From CAINVV01 sp038323575 (GTDB lineage: Bacteria; Bacteroidota; Bacteroidia; Bacteroidales; Prolixibacteraceae), in contig JBBQHB010000017.1 in the NCBI GenBank assembly GCA_038323575.1, forward strand, positions 8,287 to 72,286: DNA of 64,000 nucleotides, given 5' to 3'. A program made the translations under genes and the position numbers. This document shows, one piece after another, positions 43,965 to 52,274 of the stretch. Each line of letters opens with the position of its first letter. Position 1 is the stretch's first letter. The notes beneath the pieces are model-generated. The model ran no database searches, was not told the origin of the DNA, and was given only the letters and a program-made list of their open reading frames with translations.

Positions 43965-45323
43965 CTATTTTAGTTTGCGGATTGAACTTATAATATCTTT
44001 CAAAAACCGGTTATGGTCAAAATTATCTTCAGCAAACCCTAATCTGACAATTACCAGTTGACCGGACGGGAAAATGCAAATACGCTGACCCCTGTGCCCT
44101 TTGCAGGAGAACATATCTTCAGGTACATCAGTCAATTCGCCGGAACGATTGAGCCAAAACTGAGCGCCGTACTGACCCTTCGCAGCATCGGCCGGCGTCC
44201 GGGTGTAGTCAACCCAGCCCCTTGGGAGAATGCTATCTCCCTTCCAAACACCATCTTGCAGGTATAGCTGACCAAATTTAGCCCAATCCCTGGCGGTGGC
44301 ATAGCCATAGGAGGAGCCGACAAAATATCCGCTGGCATCTGTTTCAAAAATCATGCTGTTCATGCCGATTTTCCTGAAAATTTCGGTGTATGGAAAATCA
44401 AAATACTGCTTGTCGTTGTTCAGGGTATTTCTGATTACGCCGGAAAGAATATTGGAAGTGCCTGAAGAATATTTCCATTCACTGTTTGGTTTTTTATCAA
44501 AAGGTACGCTGATGGCAGTCCGGTAGCAGTTTCGTTCCCTGTAAAGCATGTTGGTTGCATCAGAAACATCCCCGTAATCCTCGTTCCATTTCAATCCGCT
44601 GCTCATGTGCAGGAGGTCATTCAGGGTAATTTCCCTGCGTTTGTCACCAAGCCACTCTTCGACCGGTGCAGAGGCATTTACGGCCAGTTTACCTTGTTTT
44701 ACGAGTATTCCGACCATGGCATTCACTATACTTTTGTCCATTGACCATCCCCAGATTTTTGTATCAGGTGTTATGGCCTGATCTTTCCAGTATTGCTCGG
44801 CAACAAGCTTCCCTTTGTAAACTACCACAACAGCGGCTGTCCTTTTCAATATTGTTCCGGTTTCATCAAAAGCGGCATCTACTGCGTGTTGGAGCATGGC
44901 TGAATTGATTTCCGGAAAGATTGTATCACTTTGGGCATCCCCGTCAGGCCATGGCTTTTCCCAGGACTGCACAGCAGTTACAGGGGGCAGCGAACGGACT
45001 GGCAGTGATTCGGGAGACCAGGATTCGTCGACCAAAAAACAACCATAACCTTCACGGTAGATTGCTTTTTGCCTTGCCAGGCCAAACAGCGTTGTTGTTA
45101 CGCTTTTTTCAGTGTAATCAATCTTGTTGGTAGTATATTTGACTACTGAATAATCCAGATCATTTGCTTTGACATTTTCCGGATCCCTGCCTGCGACAAA
45201 AATTCCGGATGCCATGCATTTGGCACCATAGCCTGTGGCAATGTACAATTTAGGATATTGTGATGTGCCAATAACCAGAATTACTGCAACAATGACCAGA
45301 GGAAGCCAAATTATTCTTTTCAT
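43965..45323 (-). CDS. membrane-anchored serine hydrolase (class C beta-lactamase family)
   Basis: A 452-residue protein with an N-terminal membrane segment (IIWLPLVIVAVILVIG, 4-19). The SxxK motif is S194-M-D-K197 (GWSMDKSIVNAMVG); a YSS segment (WKYSSGTSNILSG) follows, and the C-terminal HRGQRI may replace the KTG strand. It resembles the 6-aminohexanoate-dimer hydrolase (NylB)-like branch more than true beta-lactamases. Substrate unknown. The gene stands alone with its own promoter, and its stop is 68 bp from the aguA start. Confidence 0.87.
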   Translation of the reverse strand: MKRIIWLPLVIVAVILVIGTSQYPKLYIATGYGAKCMASGIFVAGRDPENVKANDLDYSVVKYTTNKIDYTEKSVTTTLFGLARQKAIYREGYGCFLVDESWSPESLPVRSLPPVTAVQSWEKPWPDGDAQSDTIFPEINSAMLQHAVDAAFDETGTILKRTAAVVVVYKGKLVAEQYWKDQAITPDTKIWGWSMDKSIVNAMVGILVKQGKLAVNASAPVEEWLGDKRREITLNDLLHMSSGLKWNEDYGDVSDATNMLYRERNCYRTAISVPFDKKPNSEWKYSSGTSNILSGVIRNTLNNDKQYFDFPYTEIFRKIGMNSMIFETDASGYFVGSSYGYATARDWAKFGQLYLQDGVWKGDSILPRGWVDYTRTPADAAKGQYGAQFWLNRSGELTDVPEDMFSCKGHRGQRICIFPSGQLVIVRLGFAEDNFDHNRFLKDIISSIRKLK

Positions 45324-45342
45324 ACAGGTTTCGTTTATTACT

Positions 45343-45373
45343 CAAAGTTACTTTAAAATATAGGAAATAGCAA
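45343..45373 (-). promoter_or_regulatory. promoter of the serine hydrolase at 43965
   Basis: On the minus strand, TTG (45371-45373) and TAACTTTG (45343-45350) lie 20 bp apart, with the -7 element 19 bp upstream of the ATG. Confidence 0.7.
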
Positions 45374-45471
45374 GATTAAACCATAAGGAAAAGCTAAATC
45401 CATGAAAATTACGGTATCAAAAGTTTGTTGCACAAAAAAAATGAATTTATCAATTACAAACAGGATTTTTT

Positions 45472-45479
45472 TACTTTTG
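45472..45479 (+). promoter_or_regulatory. -7 promoter element for the acyltransferase-like gene
   Basis: TACTTTTG, a perfect TAnnTTTG match, ends 25 bp before the ATG at 45505. No -33 element is clear. Confidence 0.5.
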
Positions 45480-45504
45480 AACCATCAACATAACCTGAAA
45501 ACTT

Positions 45505-46704
45505 ATGCTTTCTGCTTTCCATTACGTGATATCCGAGGTAACTGACGCCTTAAAAATCAAGGTATTTAATGATTTTCCGGTCAGTTTGTACAGGAATGAA
45601 CCCAATTGGTGCAGGCCTCTGGATGTTAGTGTGGAAGAAATTTTTGACAGGAAGAAAAACCAGCATCTGGAAAAAGGTAATATCATCAGATGGATAATCA
45701 GTGATCCCGATGGGAATTGTCTTGGCAGGATAGCTGCCTTTTTCACGGAAGATTCTTTTATCCAAAATGATCAACCGACCGGCGGGATAGGTTTCTTCGA
45801 TTCAGTTGATGACAAGGAGGTTGCTTTTTTATTGTTTGACCAGGCAAAAGAATGGCTGCTGGCCAATGGATTGGTGGCGATGGATGGTCCGGTGAATCCG
45901 GGCATGCGGGATGCTTTCTGGGGATGTTTGGTAGATGGTTTTCACGAGCCGGTTTTTAACATGCCTTATAACTTCCCCTATTATAAAAAACTATTTGAGG
46001 ATTACGGATTCAGGAATTATTTCAATCAATATACTTACCAGCGTACATTCGAAGATACTTCAGACCTTCACCCTGTCGTTCTCCGCACAGCCAAACGAAT
46101 ATTAACAAATCCTGATTATCAGTTTAAGCTGATTGAGAAAGGAAACAAACAATTTGCACTTGATTTTCAGGTTATTTACAACAAGGCCTGGAGTAAATTT
46201 ACCGGAACAAAAGATATTACCGGGCAAGAAGCTTTAACTTTGCTAAAATCTATGGAGCTGATCATGGATGAAAGATTGATCATTTACGGTTATTTCAAAG
46301 AAGAACCGATTTGTTTTTTCATCATGATGCCCGATATTGGCCAGATTACCAAAAATTTCAATGGTAAATTTAATTGGTTTAACAAATTGCGCTTTTTTTG
46401 GGCATTGAAAGTCAGGCACAAGGTCGACAGGGTTATCGGCAGGATCTTCGGCGTAATACCAGAGTATCAGAACAAAGGCGTAGAGGGGGCATTGGTCCTG
46501 TTCTTTCAGGAACAGATACAAAAACCATCTTTCAGGTACAAAACCTTCGAATTGAACTGGATTGGCGATTTTAATCCGGTTATGATGAAAATAGCTGAAT
46601 TTATTGGCGGCTCTGTTTACAAAACCCATGTTACTTATCGTTACCTCTTCAACAGAAACGCTGAGTTTAAGCGTGCCCCGCTGGTTAACCAATCGGGTAA
46701 ATAG
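45505..46704 (+). CDS. GNAT-like acyltransferase family protein
   Basis: A 399-residue soluble protein. The C-terminal part carries a GNAT-like acyl-CoA motif (IFGVIPEYQNKGVEGALVLFF, near 310-330) followed by WIGDFNPVMMKIAEFIGGSVY, as in large GNAT-related proteins of unknown substrate. The N-terminal half has a second, weaker acyltransferase-like region (DGNCLGRIAAFF ... GGIGFFDSVDD) with MDGPVNPGMRDAFWGCLVDGF. Single gene, no operon partner. Substrate and cellular role are unknown. Confidence 0.75.
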   Translation: MLSAFHYVISEVTDALKIKVFNDFPVSLYRNEPNWCRPLDVSVEEIFDRKKNQHLEKGNIIRWIISDPDGNCLGRIAAFFTEDSFIQNDQPTGGIGFFDSVDDKEVAFLLFDQAKEWLLANGLVAMDGPVNPGMRDAFWGCLVDGFHEPVFNMPYNFPYYKKLFEDYGFRNYFNQYTYQRTFEDTSDLHPVVLRTAKRILTNPDYQFKLIEKGNKQFALDFQVIYNKAWSKFTGTKDITGQEALTLLKSMELIMDERLIIYGYFKEEPICFFIMMPDIGQITKNFNGKFNWFNKLRFFWALKVRHKVDRVIGRIFGVIPEYQNKGVEGALVLFFQEQIQKPSFRYKTFELNWIGDFNPVMMKIAEFIGGSVYKTHVTYRYLFNRNAEFKRAPLVNQSGK

Positions 46705-47045
46705 TTAATTCCCTTAAATTATCATATATTACATTTGTCAACCAATAAATTACAATTGTAACTAACAGATTTAGCAATAATATTTGGTTAATTTTTACCT
46801 GATTATGAGTAGCTTAATTCATTTCCTGGTATGATTTAAAACAGTTTGTTTTGCACGATCCGCCCGATCAGGGAGAATATCCGGTATATACAATCAACCA
46901 TATGCACTCCCTGCAAACCTGTTAATCTGGTCCTATTTTCCGGAGTAATCCGAAAAACAGAGAAAACCCCCTGCGAAAAATAATTTTTTCACAGGGGGTT
47001 CTTCGATTTAATTCACGATCAGTAAAAACAGGCCGAAACTGGCAA
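46705..47045. other. 341 bp intergenic region between convergent genes, with a possible small RNA
   Basis: No protein gene is seen. ATTACATTTGT occurs at 46728-46738 and contains the plus-strand -7-like TACATTTG; TTACAATTGTAA, a perfect palindrome, follows near 46751. A hairpin at 46965-47000 could end a transcript from there. Otherwise I see nothing. Confidence 0.4.
46965..47000. terminator. hairpin terminator between the GNAT-like gene and YugP peptidase gene
   Basis: A 9 bp perfect stem (AACCCCCTG / CAGGGGGTT) extended by an A/T inner stem. On the minus strand the stem is followed by TTCTC, only a weak U tract; on the plus strand also weak. It lies 45 bp beyond the peptidase stop. Confidence 0.65.
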
Positions 47046-47720
47046 TCAACTTCTTCTGCCCATATAAATAGAAATGTAATACAGCAAGGTAGCCAATGAT
47101 CCCAACGCTGCTATCACGTAGGTATAGCCGGCCCATTTCAAAGCATCTTCAGCTTTCGAATGGGTTTGGGTGGTTGTTATACCGCTGGTCTGCAACCAGA
47201 CCAGGGCCCTGTTGCTCGCATTGATCTCAACTGGTAAAGTGATGAAGCTGAAAATAGTAGTCATTGCAAACATGAAAATACCAAACATCAAGAGAGCAGG
47301 AAATGTATTGATCAGTAAAATTCCTCCCAATAGAATCCACTGCAGGTATCTGGAGCTGAAACTGACTGCTGGTACCAGCGATGAGCGCAAACCCAGCCAA
47401 GCATAAGCCTTGGCGTGCTGGACGGCGTGTCCGGTTTCGTGGGCTGCCACAGCCGCTGCAGCCACATTGGTGCCGTAATATACATCCTCACTTAAATTGA
47501 TGGTTTTATCTGTGGGATTGTAGTGGTCTGTAAGTTGCCCAGCTACAGATTCAATTTTAACGCCATAGATATTGTGGTCGCGGAGCATTTTTTCAACAAC
47601 CTCTTTTCCTGACATTCCGTTGGCAGTTGGTATATGGGAATACTCTTCAAACCTTCTTTTCAATTGATGATTAATCAGCCAGCTGACAAGTGCAAAACCA
47701 ATAAAAATTATAAAAATCAT
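47046..47720 (-). CDS. YugP-type zinc metallopeptidase
   Basis: A 224-residue membrane protein. The zinc motif HETGH (HExxH) is in AAVAAHETGHAVQHAKAYAWL, with four hydrophobic segments: one N-terminal, two after the motif and one at the end. The conserved NGMSGKEVVEKMLRDHNI near the start is typical of the family (DUF-type zinc metallopeptidases like B. subtilis YugP). I chose ATG 47720 since MIFIIFIGFALVSW is the family start; a longer form from 47771 would add 17 residues. Cellular substrate is unknown. Confidence 0.88.
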   Translation of the reverse strand: MIFIIFIGFALVSWLINHQLKRRFEEYSHIPTANGMSGKEVVEKMLRDHNIYGVKIESVAGQLTDHYNPTDKTINLSEDVYYGTNVAAAAVAAHETGHAVQHAKAYAWLGLRSSLVPAVSFSSRYLQWILLGGILLINTFPALLMFGIFMFAMTTIFSFITLPVEINASNRALVWLQTSGITTTQTHSKAEDALKWAGYTYVIAALGSLATLLYYISIYMGRRS

Positions 47721-47800
47721 AATGATGTAATTTAAATTTGACGACAATAATGGTACAAAAAGTATACCCAAAATCGGGATGCTAAATTGTCAGTAACCAG

Positions 47801-48400
47801 TTATAATTTCACCTGCATAATATCCATTTCCGAGACACCGCCGGAAATAATGAACTTCATGGCTTCGGAAGGAGAAATATTGAGCGGTTTGATTCTGTCA
47901 GCCGGAACAAAATATAAAATTCCCGATATATTGTAAGAAAAAGGGAAATAAACAGCCACCTTTCCCTCTATTCCCATCTCACTCATCTTATCGTTCGTCA
48001 GAAAACCCATTCTCCAGATATCATTCTTTTCGTCGACCAAAACAGCAACAGGTCTGTGAAATTTTTTCTCTTTTCCAACAAATGCTGAAAACAGGTCCTT
48101 CACGGAAGTGTAAATTAACTGGAGGATTGGTATGCGTAATAATATCCCCTTTATCAGGAACTTAACCGGTTTGGCAAAGATTGTTTCTCCGATGATACCC
48201 AAAAAGATAAGCAGGCAGATAATGATAAGTATACCTAATCCGGGGATTTTTAACTCAAAAAATTTCTCCAGATAAGTACTTAACAGGCCATCGGTAAACT
48301 TAAACAGGAAATAGACGATATAGACAGTTGCTGCAAGGGGAGCTATCAGCAATAATCCTTGTAAAAAATAGGTGCCCAAACGTTTCATCAGTGAAGCCAT
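47801..48400 (-). CDS. DUF502 family membrane protein
   Basis: A 199-residue protein with two N-terminal membrane helices (TYFLQGLLLIAPLAATVYIV and LGILIIICLLIFLGIIG) and a soluble C-terminal part with PVAVLVDEKNDIWRMGFLT and the terminal EAMKFIISGGVS, typical of DUF502. No function is established for the family. The start at 48400 (MASLMKRLGTYF) is preferred over the longer reading from 48472, because a perfect -7 element (48411-48418) lies inside the longer reading. Confidence 0.87.
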   Translation of the reverse strand: MASLMKRLGTYFLQGLLLIAPLAATVYIVYFLFKFTDGLLSTYLEKFFELKIPGLGILIIICLLIFLGIIGETIFAKPVKFLIKGILLRIPILQLIYTSVKDLFSAFVGKEKKFHRPVAVLVDEKNDIWRMGFLTNDKMSEMGIEGKVAVYFPFSYNISGILYFVPADRIKPLNISPSEAMKFIISGGVSEMDIMQVKL

Positions 48401-48410
48401 TTTTTTTTTG

Positions 48411-48418
48411 CAAATATA
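48411..48418 (-). promoter_or_regulatory. -7 promoter element for the DUF502 gene
   Basis: On the minus strand it reads TATATTTG and ends 10 bp upstream of the ATG at 48400, supporting the short start. Confidence 0.5.
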
Positions 48419-48495
48419 TGCAAAACCAAAGCTCATATGAAAAATCCGGGCAACTATAAGCAAAGCAACCATGCGATCACGCCTTTAAAATAATA

Positions 48496-48837
48496 TTAAT
48501 CGGCCATACGCACAGAAGTCTCTACAATTTTAATCATCGTCAGCAGCATCTTAAATGGCGTAACTGCCTCTACTGCATGTATTTTACCGGCTGGCAAGAT
48601 GATACAGTCACCTAAATCCATCAAATGTTTGGTTTCTTCTATCGAAAAAGAACATTTCCCGTCGAGGACCTGGACCAATGCATCAAAAGGAGCAACATGA
48701 GGGCTAAGTCCCTGGCCTGCATCAAAGGCAAAAAGGGTTACTGTTCCCGTTGGTTTTTTGATGATTGTCCTGCTCACTACTGCATCTTTTGAATATTCGA
48801 TGTCTTTGGCAAGATTGAATAATTTTCCTGTTTCCAT
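48496..48837 (-). CDS. single-domain cupin protein
   Basis: A 113-residue cupin. The barrel carries HVAPFDALVQVLDGKCSFSI (first motif) and LGDCIILPAGKIHAVEA (second motif), with His residues in each available for a metal. The exact role of such small cupins is unknown; many act as metal-dependent small-molecule binding proteins or enzymes. It follows the ferredoxin-like gene by 52 bp on the same strand and opposes a Crp/Fnr gene, which suggests a shared redox or stress response. Confidence 0.88.
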   Translation of the reverse strand: METGKLFNLAKDIEYSKDAVVSRTIIKKPTGTVTLFAFDAGQGLSPHVAPFDALVQVLDGKCSFSIEETKHLMDLGDCIILPAGKIHAVEAVTPFKMLLTMIKIVETSVRMAD

Positions 48838-48889
48838 TATGAAAAATATTTTAATAATAAACTGTAATTGAATTGACTATTTAATTTAA

Positions 48890-49777
48890 TTAAACCCACT
48901 GTTCATCCAGAATCTCCCCTTTTATACTGACCGTTACTGCCTTTACCGGTACTTTTCTGGCCGAACGCTGGACCGCCATTTGTACCAGCTGAAGCAGTCC
49001 GCCACAGCATGGAACCTCCATGATAAGCACAGTAATGGTATTTACCTTTGATCCTTCGATCAAATCAGTCAGTTTTTTCAGGTAGATCTCTTTCCCCTGG
49101 TCCAACTTCGGACATGCTATAACCAATGATCTGTTTTTTAGCCAGTTGGAATGAAAATCCCCCAATGAAAACGCAGAACAGTCTGACGCAACCAAAAGAT
49201 CGGATCCCTGGAAGTAGACTGCCGCAGGATTGATCAGATGCAGCTGAACCGGCCATTGCCTTAACTGAGAGGCAGCGGAGACTGTTTTTTCCTGTCCCAG
49301 CGGCCGTAAGGAAGAAGGATCGAAGACCACTGTCTGCGATCCAGGGCAACCGCCGCCGCAACCGGGAGCCGTCGCAGCCGGAACAACTTGATGAACAGCA
49401 TCTTTCACGTCCTGGATTTTGAAGTTCAAATCTGCTTCGTGCTGAATCAAATAACCCATTCCCTGCTTCAAAAAGAAGGTTTCGTTGTGTTCCCGAAGGT
49501 GCCTCAGGTGGGCAACGACGGTATTAAAACCTTTTGGTACCATGACTTCCATAACCTTCAACTCATCGTAAGGTTCTGCCTCACGCTGTTCAATCGTGAT
49601 CGCGCCTTCCGGACAGTGACCAATGCATGCACCCAATCCGTCGCACATCAATTCACTGACCAGTCTTACTTTACCATCTATGATCTGCAAGGCACCCTCA
49701 TGACAATTTGGCACACAATCACCGCAGCCCGTGCATTTATCTTCATCAATCTTAATTATATCCCGTTTCATATCCAA
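48890..49777 (-). CDS. ferredoxin-like iron-sulfur protein with C-terminal CCGG domain
   Basis: A 295-residue soluble protein. The N-terminal part has two cluster motifs: Cys15, 18, 21 and 25 (CTGCGDCVPNC, complete [4Fe-4S]) and Cys45, 51 and 55 (CDGLGACIGHCP), where the second cysteine of the usual pattern is Leu48, so the second site has only three cysteines. Further conserved cysteines are Cys140/Cys144 (GCGGGCPG), Cys200 (ASDCSAF), Cys222 (VIACPKLD) and Cys257/Cys258 (EVPCCGGL). The family is widespread in anaerobes and of unknown function. Divergent from a Crp/Fnr regulator, with a cupin downstream. Starts at 49777 or, two codons in, at 49771. Confidence 0.85.
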   Translation of the reverse strand: MDMKRDIIKIDEDKCTGCGDCVPNCHEGALQIIDGKVRLVSELMCDGLGACIGHCPEGAITIEQREAEPYDELKVMEVMVPKGFNTVVAHLRHLREHNETFFLKQGMGYLIQHEADLNFKIQDVKDAVHQVVPAATAPGCGGGCPGSQTVVFDPSSLRPLGQEKTVSAASQLRQWPVQLHLINPAAVYFQGSDLLVASDCSAFSLGDFHSNWLKNRSLVIACPKLDQGKEIYLKKLTDLIEGSKVNTITVLIMEVPCCGGLLQLVQMAVQRSARKVPVKAVTVSIKGEILDEQWV

Positions 49778-49837
49778 CTTTTTTAAATATTCAAAAATGA
49801 TTTGACCGTATAAAATTTTTTAATACTAATTTCGTTT

Positions 49838-49845
49838 CAAAAATA
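49838..49845 (-). promoter_or_regulatory. -7 promoter element for the ferredoxin-cupin genes; direct repeats adjacent
   Basis: On the minus strand TATTTTTG. Just upstream of it (49852-49872) three GTAAC half-sites, the last two separated by TTTAAA, lie where a Crp/Fnr-type activator would bind. Confidence 0.5.
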
Positions 49846-49902
49846 GACGGTAACTGTAACTTTAAATGTAACATTAGGTACAATTAAAAATAATTTCAGC
49901 CA

Positions 49903-50574
49903 ATGTATCGGATATTTTTGAATTCACCCCTCTTCAGTGGATTAACAATGGATGAATTGGATTCATTGTTTCAAAAGGTTAACCATCAAATCAGGCAATT
50001 CAGAAGCGGTGAACTGTTGGCACAGGCCGGAGAAGATGTTGATAAAGCAATTCTGCTGATGCAGGGAAAACTGCAGGGTGAGATGGTTGATTTTGGAGGT
50101 AATTCACTGAAAATTGAAGAGTTGGATCCGCCGCAGATGGTAGCCGCGGCTTTTTTGTTCGGACCGCAAAGCAAATTTCCGGTATTTTTGAGTGCAAAAT
50201 CGGATGGAAAGATGCTCATTATTCAAAAAAAGAGTTTTACCTACATGCTAACCCTTGAACCAAAGGTGATGGTGAATTATATCAATATCGTATCCGGGAA
50301 AGCACAGTTCTTATCCGGGAAAATTACCTTTTTATCACTTAAGACGATCAAAGAGAAAATTGCCTACTATTTGCTGCAACGGATAAAAATCGGAATGAAC
50401 AACCTGGTCATAATTGATCAGACGCAGACCAACCTCGCAGATCTTTTCGGTGTTACGCGGCCTTCGCTGACAAGGACCATCCTTGAGATGGAGAAACAGG
50501 GTATTTTAACCTGGTCGAGGGAGCGTGTTCAGATCAATGACCTTCAAAAACTCAACCATATACTGGGCAGATAG
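49903..50574 (+). CDS. Crp/Fnr family transcriptional regulator
   Basis: A 223-residue protein with a cyclic-nucleotide-binding-like N-terminal domain (about 1-115) and a C-terminal winged helix with recognition region TNLADLFGVTRPSLTRTILEMEKQ (about 178-201; the pattern is that of Crp/Fnr). The N-terminal domain has no cysteine cluster, so it is not an oxygen-sensing Fnr, and the residues of a cAMP site are not evident. Bacteroidota regulators with this layout beside ferredoxin or hybrid-cluster genes respond to nitrosative or redox stress; that role here is inference from position. The divergent ferredoxin-cupin pair is the likely target. Confidence 0.88.
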   Translation: MYRIFLNSPLFSGLTMDELDSLFQKVNHQIRQFRSGELLAQAGEDVDKAILLMQGKLQGEMVDFGGNSLKIEELDPPQMVAAAFLFGPQSKFPVFLSAKSDGKMLIIQKKSFTYMLTLEPKVMVNYINIVSGKAQFLSGKITFLSLKTIKEKIAYYLLQRIKIGMNNLVIIDQTQTNLADLFGVTRPSLTRTILEMEKQGILTWSRERVQINDLQKLNHILGR

Positions 50575-50580
50575 GAAGAA

Positions 50581-50664
50581 AGTTATGAGTTATGAGTTAT
50601 GAGTTATGAGTTATGAGTTATGAGTTATGAGTTATGAGTTATGAGTTATGAGTTATGAATTATG
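50581..50664. repeat. tandem array of a 7-bp unit (AGTTATG)
   Basis: Eleven perfect head-to-tail copies (50581-50657) and one variant (AATTATG, 50658-50664). The array starts 6 bp after the Crp/Fnr stop and ends 49 bp before the pabB start codon. Copy number is likely to vary. Confidence 0.95.
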
Positions 50665-50713
50665 AATTAAAGTTCATCTTCGGACAGTTCTTTTATTACA
50701 CTTAATTACTTAA

Positions 50714-51691
50714 ATGGGACTTAATCTTGAAATTTTCATCAATGAAATGAACAAAATGGGTAATGAAAGGATTCCGTTTTTGTTTATAGTTGATTATGAA
50801 TTAAATAACCCTGTTATTCTTCCACAGACCGAAACTGCGAAGAGCGATATCTTCTACTCAGTAAACGGGCAGCGCAATTTCAGTGAAACATTAACAGACG
50901 AAAAATTACTTCGTTTCACCAAAAAACCAATTTCATTCAAGTCTTATCTGAAGGCCTTTGAGAAAGTATTGAAGGAGATAAGGTTTGGAAACACTTTTCT
51001 GCTCAACCTGACCTTTCCTACTGAAATCAAAACCAACTGGAGCATGAGAAGGATCTTTGAAAAAAGCAGTGCCCCCTTCAGGTTGTTGTTCAAAGATCAG
51101 TTTGTGCTCTTCTCACCAGAAACTTTTGTGATAATTGACGATGGTGTCATTTCCTCCTATCCCATGAAAGGTACCATCGATGCCTCGATTGCCGGGGCAC
51201 CTGATATTATCCTCTCGGATGAGAAGGAAAAGGCAGAACATGCGACCATTGTTGATTTGATAAGGAATGATCTTTCGATGGTCGCACACGATGTCACGGT
51301 AAAAAGATACCGGTACCTGGAAGAAATTGTTGCCCACGATAAAACCTTGCTGCAGGTAAGTTCTGAAATATCGGGCATTTTACCACCTGACTACCAAGCT
51401 AAGCTGGGATCTATCATCACAAAACTTCTTCCGGCCGGTTCAATTTGCGGTGCGCCAAAACCCGCCACCTTAAAAATAATCAAAGAGACTGAAACCTACC
51501 GGCGGGGTTATTATACAGGTGTATTCGGTATATTTGATGGCCGGAGACTGGATTCTGCAGTGATGATCCGGTATATTGAGCATTCTGAAGGCAGATTCTG
51601 TTACAAAAGCGGTGGAGGCATTACCAATTACAGCGATCCGGCAAAGGAGTACCGCGAATTAACCGACAAAGTATATGTTGCAACTCATTGA
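50714..51691 (+). CDS. pabB: aminodeoxychorismate synthase component I-like protein
   Basis: A 325-residue chorismate-binding enzyme, which converts chorismate and ammonia to aminodeoxychorismate for folate synthesis. Conserved parts are YPMKGTIDA (the PIKGT-type motif), EKAEHATIVDLIRNDLS, LPAGSICGAPKP and YYTGVFGIFDGRRLDSAVMI. It is shorter than TrpE/PabB proteins (about 450) because the N-terminal domain is reduced, as in related Bacteroidota proteins. No glutaminase subunit gene lies beside it. Its end overlaps the aminotransferase-like gene by 17 bp. Confidence 0.9.
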   Translation: MGLNLEIFINEMNKMGNERIPFLFIVDYELNNPVILPQTETAKSDIFYSVNGQRNFSETLTDEKLLRFTKKPISFKSYLKAFEKVLKEIRFGNTFLLNLTFPTEIKTNWSMRRIFEKSSAPFRLLFKDQFVLFSPETFVIIDDGVISSYPMKGTIDASIAGAPDIILSDEKEKAEHATIVDLIRNDLSMVAHDVTVKRYRYLEEIVAHDKTLLQVSSEISGILPPDYQAKLGSIITKLLPAGSICGAPKPATLKIIKETETYRRGYYTGVFGIFDGRRLDSAVMIRYIEHSEGRFCYKSGGGITNYSDPAKEYRELTDKVYVATH

Positions 51692-52268
51692 GTCCATTTG
51701 TTTCGAAAACGGTGCTTTTCAGAGGATTCCGCTACACGAAGAGCGAATGAACCATTCCAGGCATCTGCTGTTCGGCAGCCAGGACCAGCTATCCTTAGAA
51801 CATCTCAGCATCCCGGAAGGACTTCAACACCAAAAAATTAAATGCAGAGTTACCTATTCTGTTGTTTTAGAGCGCATCGAATACGAGGTCTACAGCAACA
51901 AACAAATCAAAAGTCTGAAGTTGGTTAAGGCTGATCTGGTTGACTATACTTTCAAGTATAAAAACCGCGATTCACTGAACCGTTTGCTGGACCTTCGCGG
52001 CACGGCGGACGAAATATTGATCGTACAAAACGGAAAGATAACCGATACCAGTTTCACCAACATTGTTTTCCTGAAGGACGGAACCTGGTATTCACCTGAA
52101 TACCCGCTGCTAGCCGGAACAAGAAGGGCCGATTACCTGCAGAAAAAACTGATCTTTCCGCAGATTATCAGGCCCGAAGATTTGTACCTGTTTGAAGAAG
52201 CCAGGCTGATCAATTCCATGCGTTCGCTGGAGGATGCCGAACCCATTCAAATATCAGCGATCTTTTAA
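51675..52268 (+). CDS. class IV aminotransferase-like protein (aminodeoxychorismate lyase candidate)
   Basis: A 197-residue PLP-fold IV protein, short for the family (about 270). The PLP lysine candidate is in FKYKNRDSLN, with the conserved Glu/Asn strand EILIVQNGKITDTSFTNIVF and the phosphate-binding LLAGTRR. Overlap with pabB points to aminodeoxychorismate lyase (PabC), which makes 4-aminobenzoate and pyruvate. It could equally be another class IV enzyme; the reduced length fits the compact Bacteroidota PabC-like proteins. Confidence 0.82.
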   Translation: MLQLIESICFENGAFQRIPLHEERMNHSRHLLFGSQDQLSLEHLSIPEGLQHQKIKCRVTYSVVLERIEYEVYSNKQIKSLKLVKADLVDYTFKYKNRDSLNRLLDLRGTADEILIVQNGKITDTSFTNIVFLKDGTWYSPEYPLLAGTRRADYLQKKLIFPQIIRPEDLYLFEEARLINSMRSLEDAEPIQISAIF

Positions 52269-52274
52269 TCAGAT

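Noticed and set aside
50581..50664. Heptamer array as a coding region
   Set aside because: Frames across it hit stop codons every few units (TGA), so it cannot encode a long peptide.
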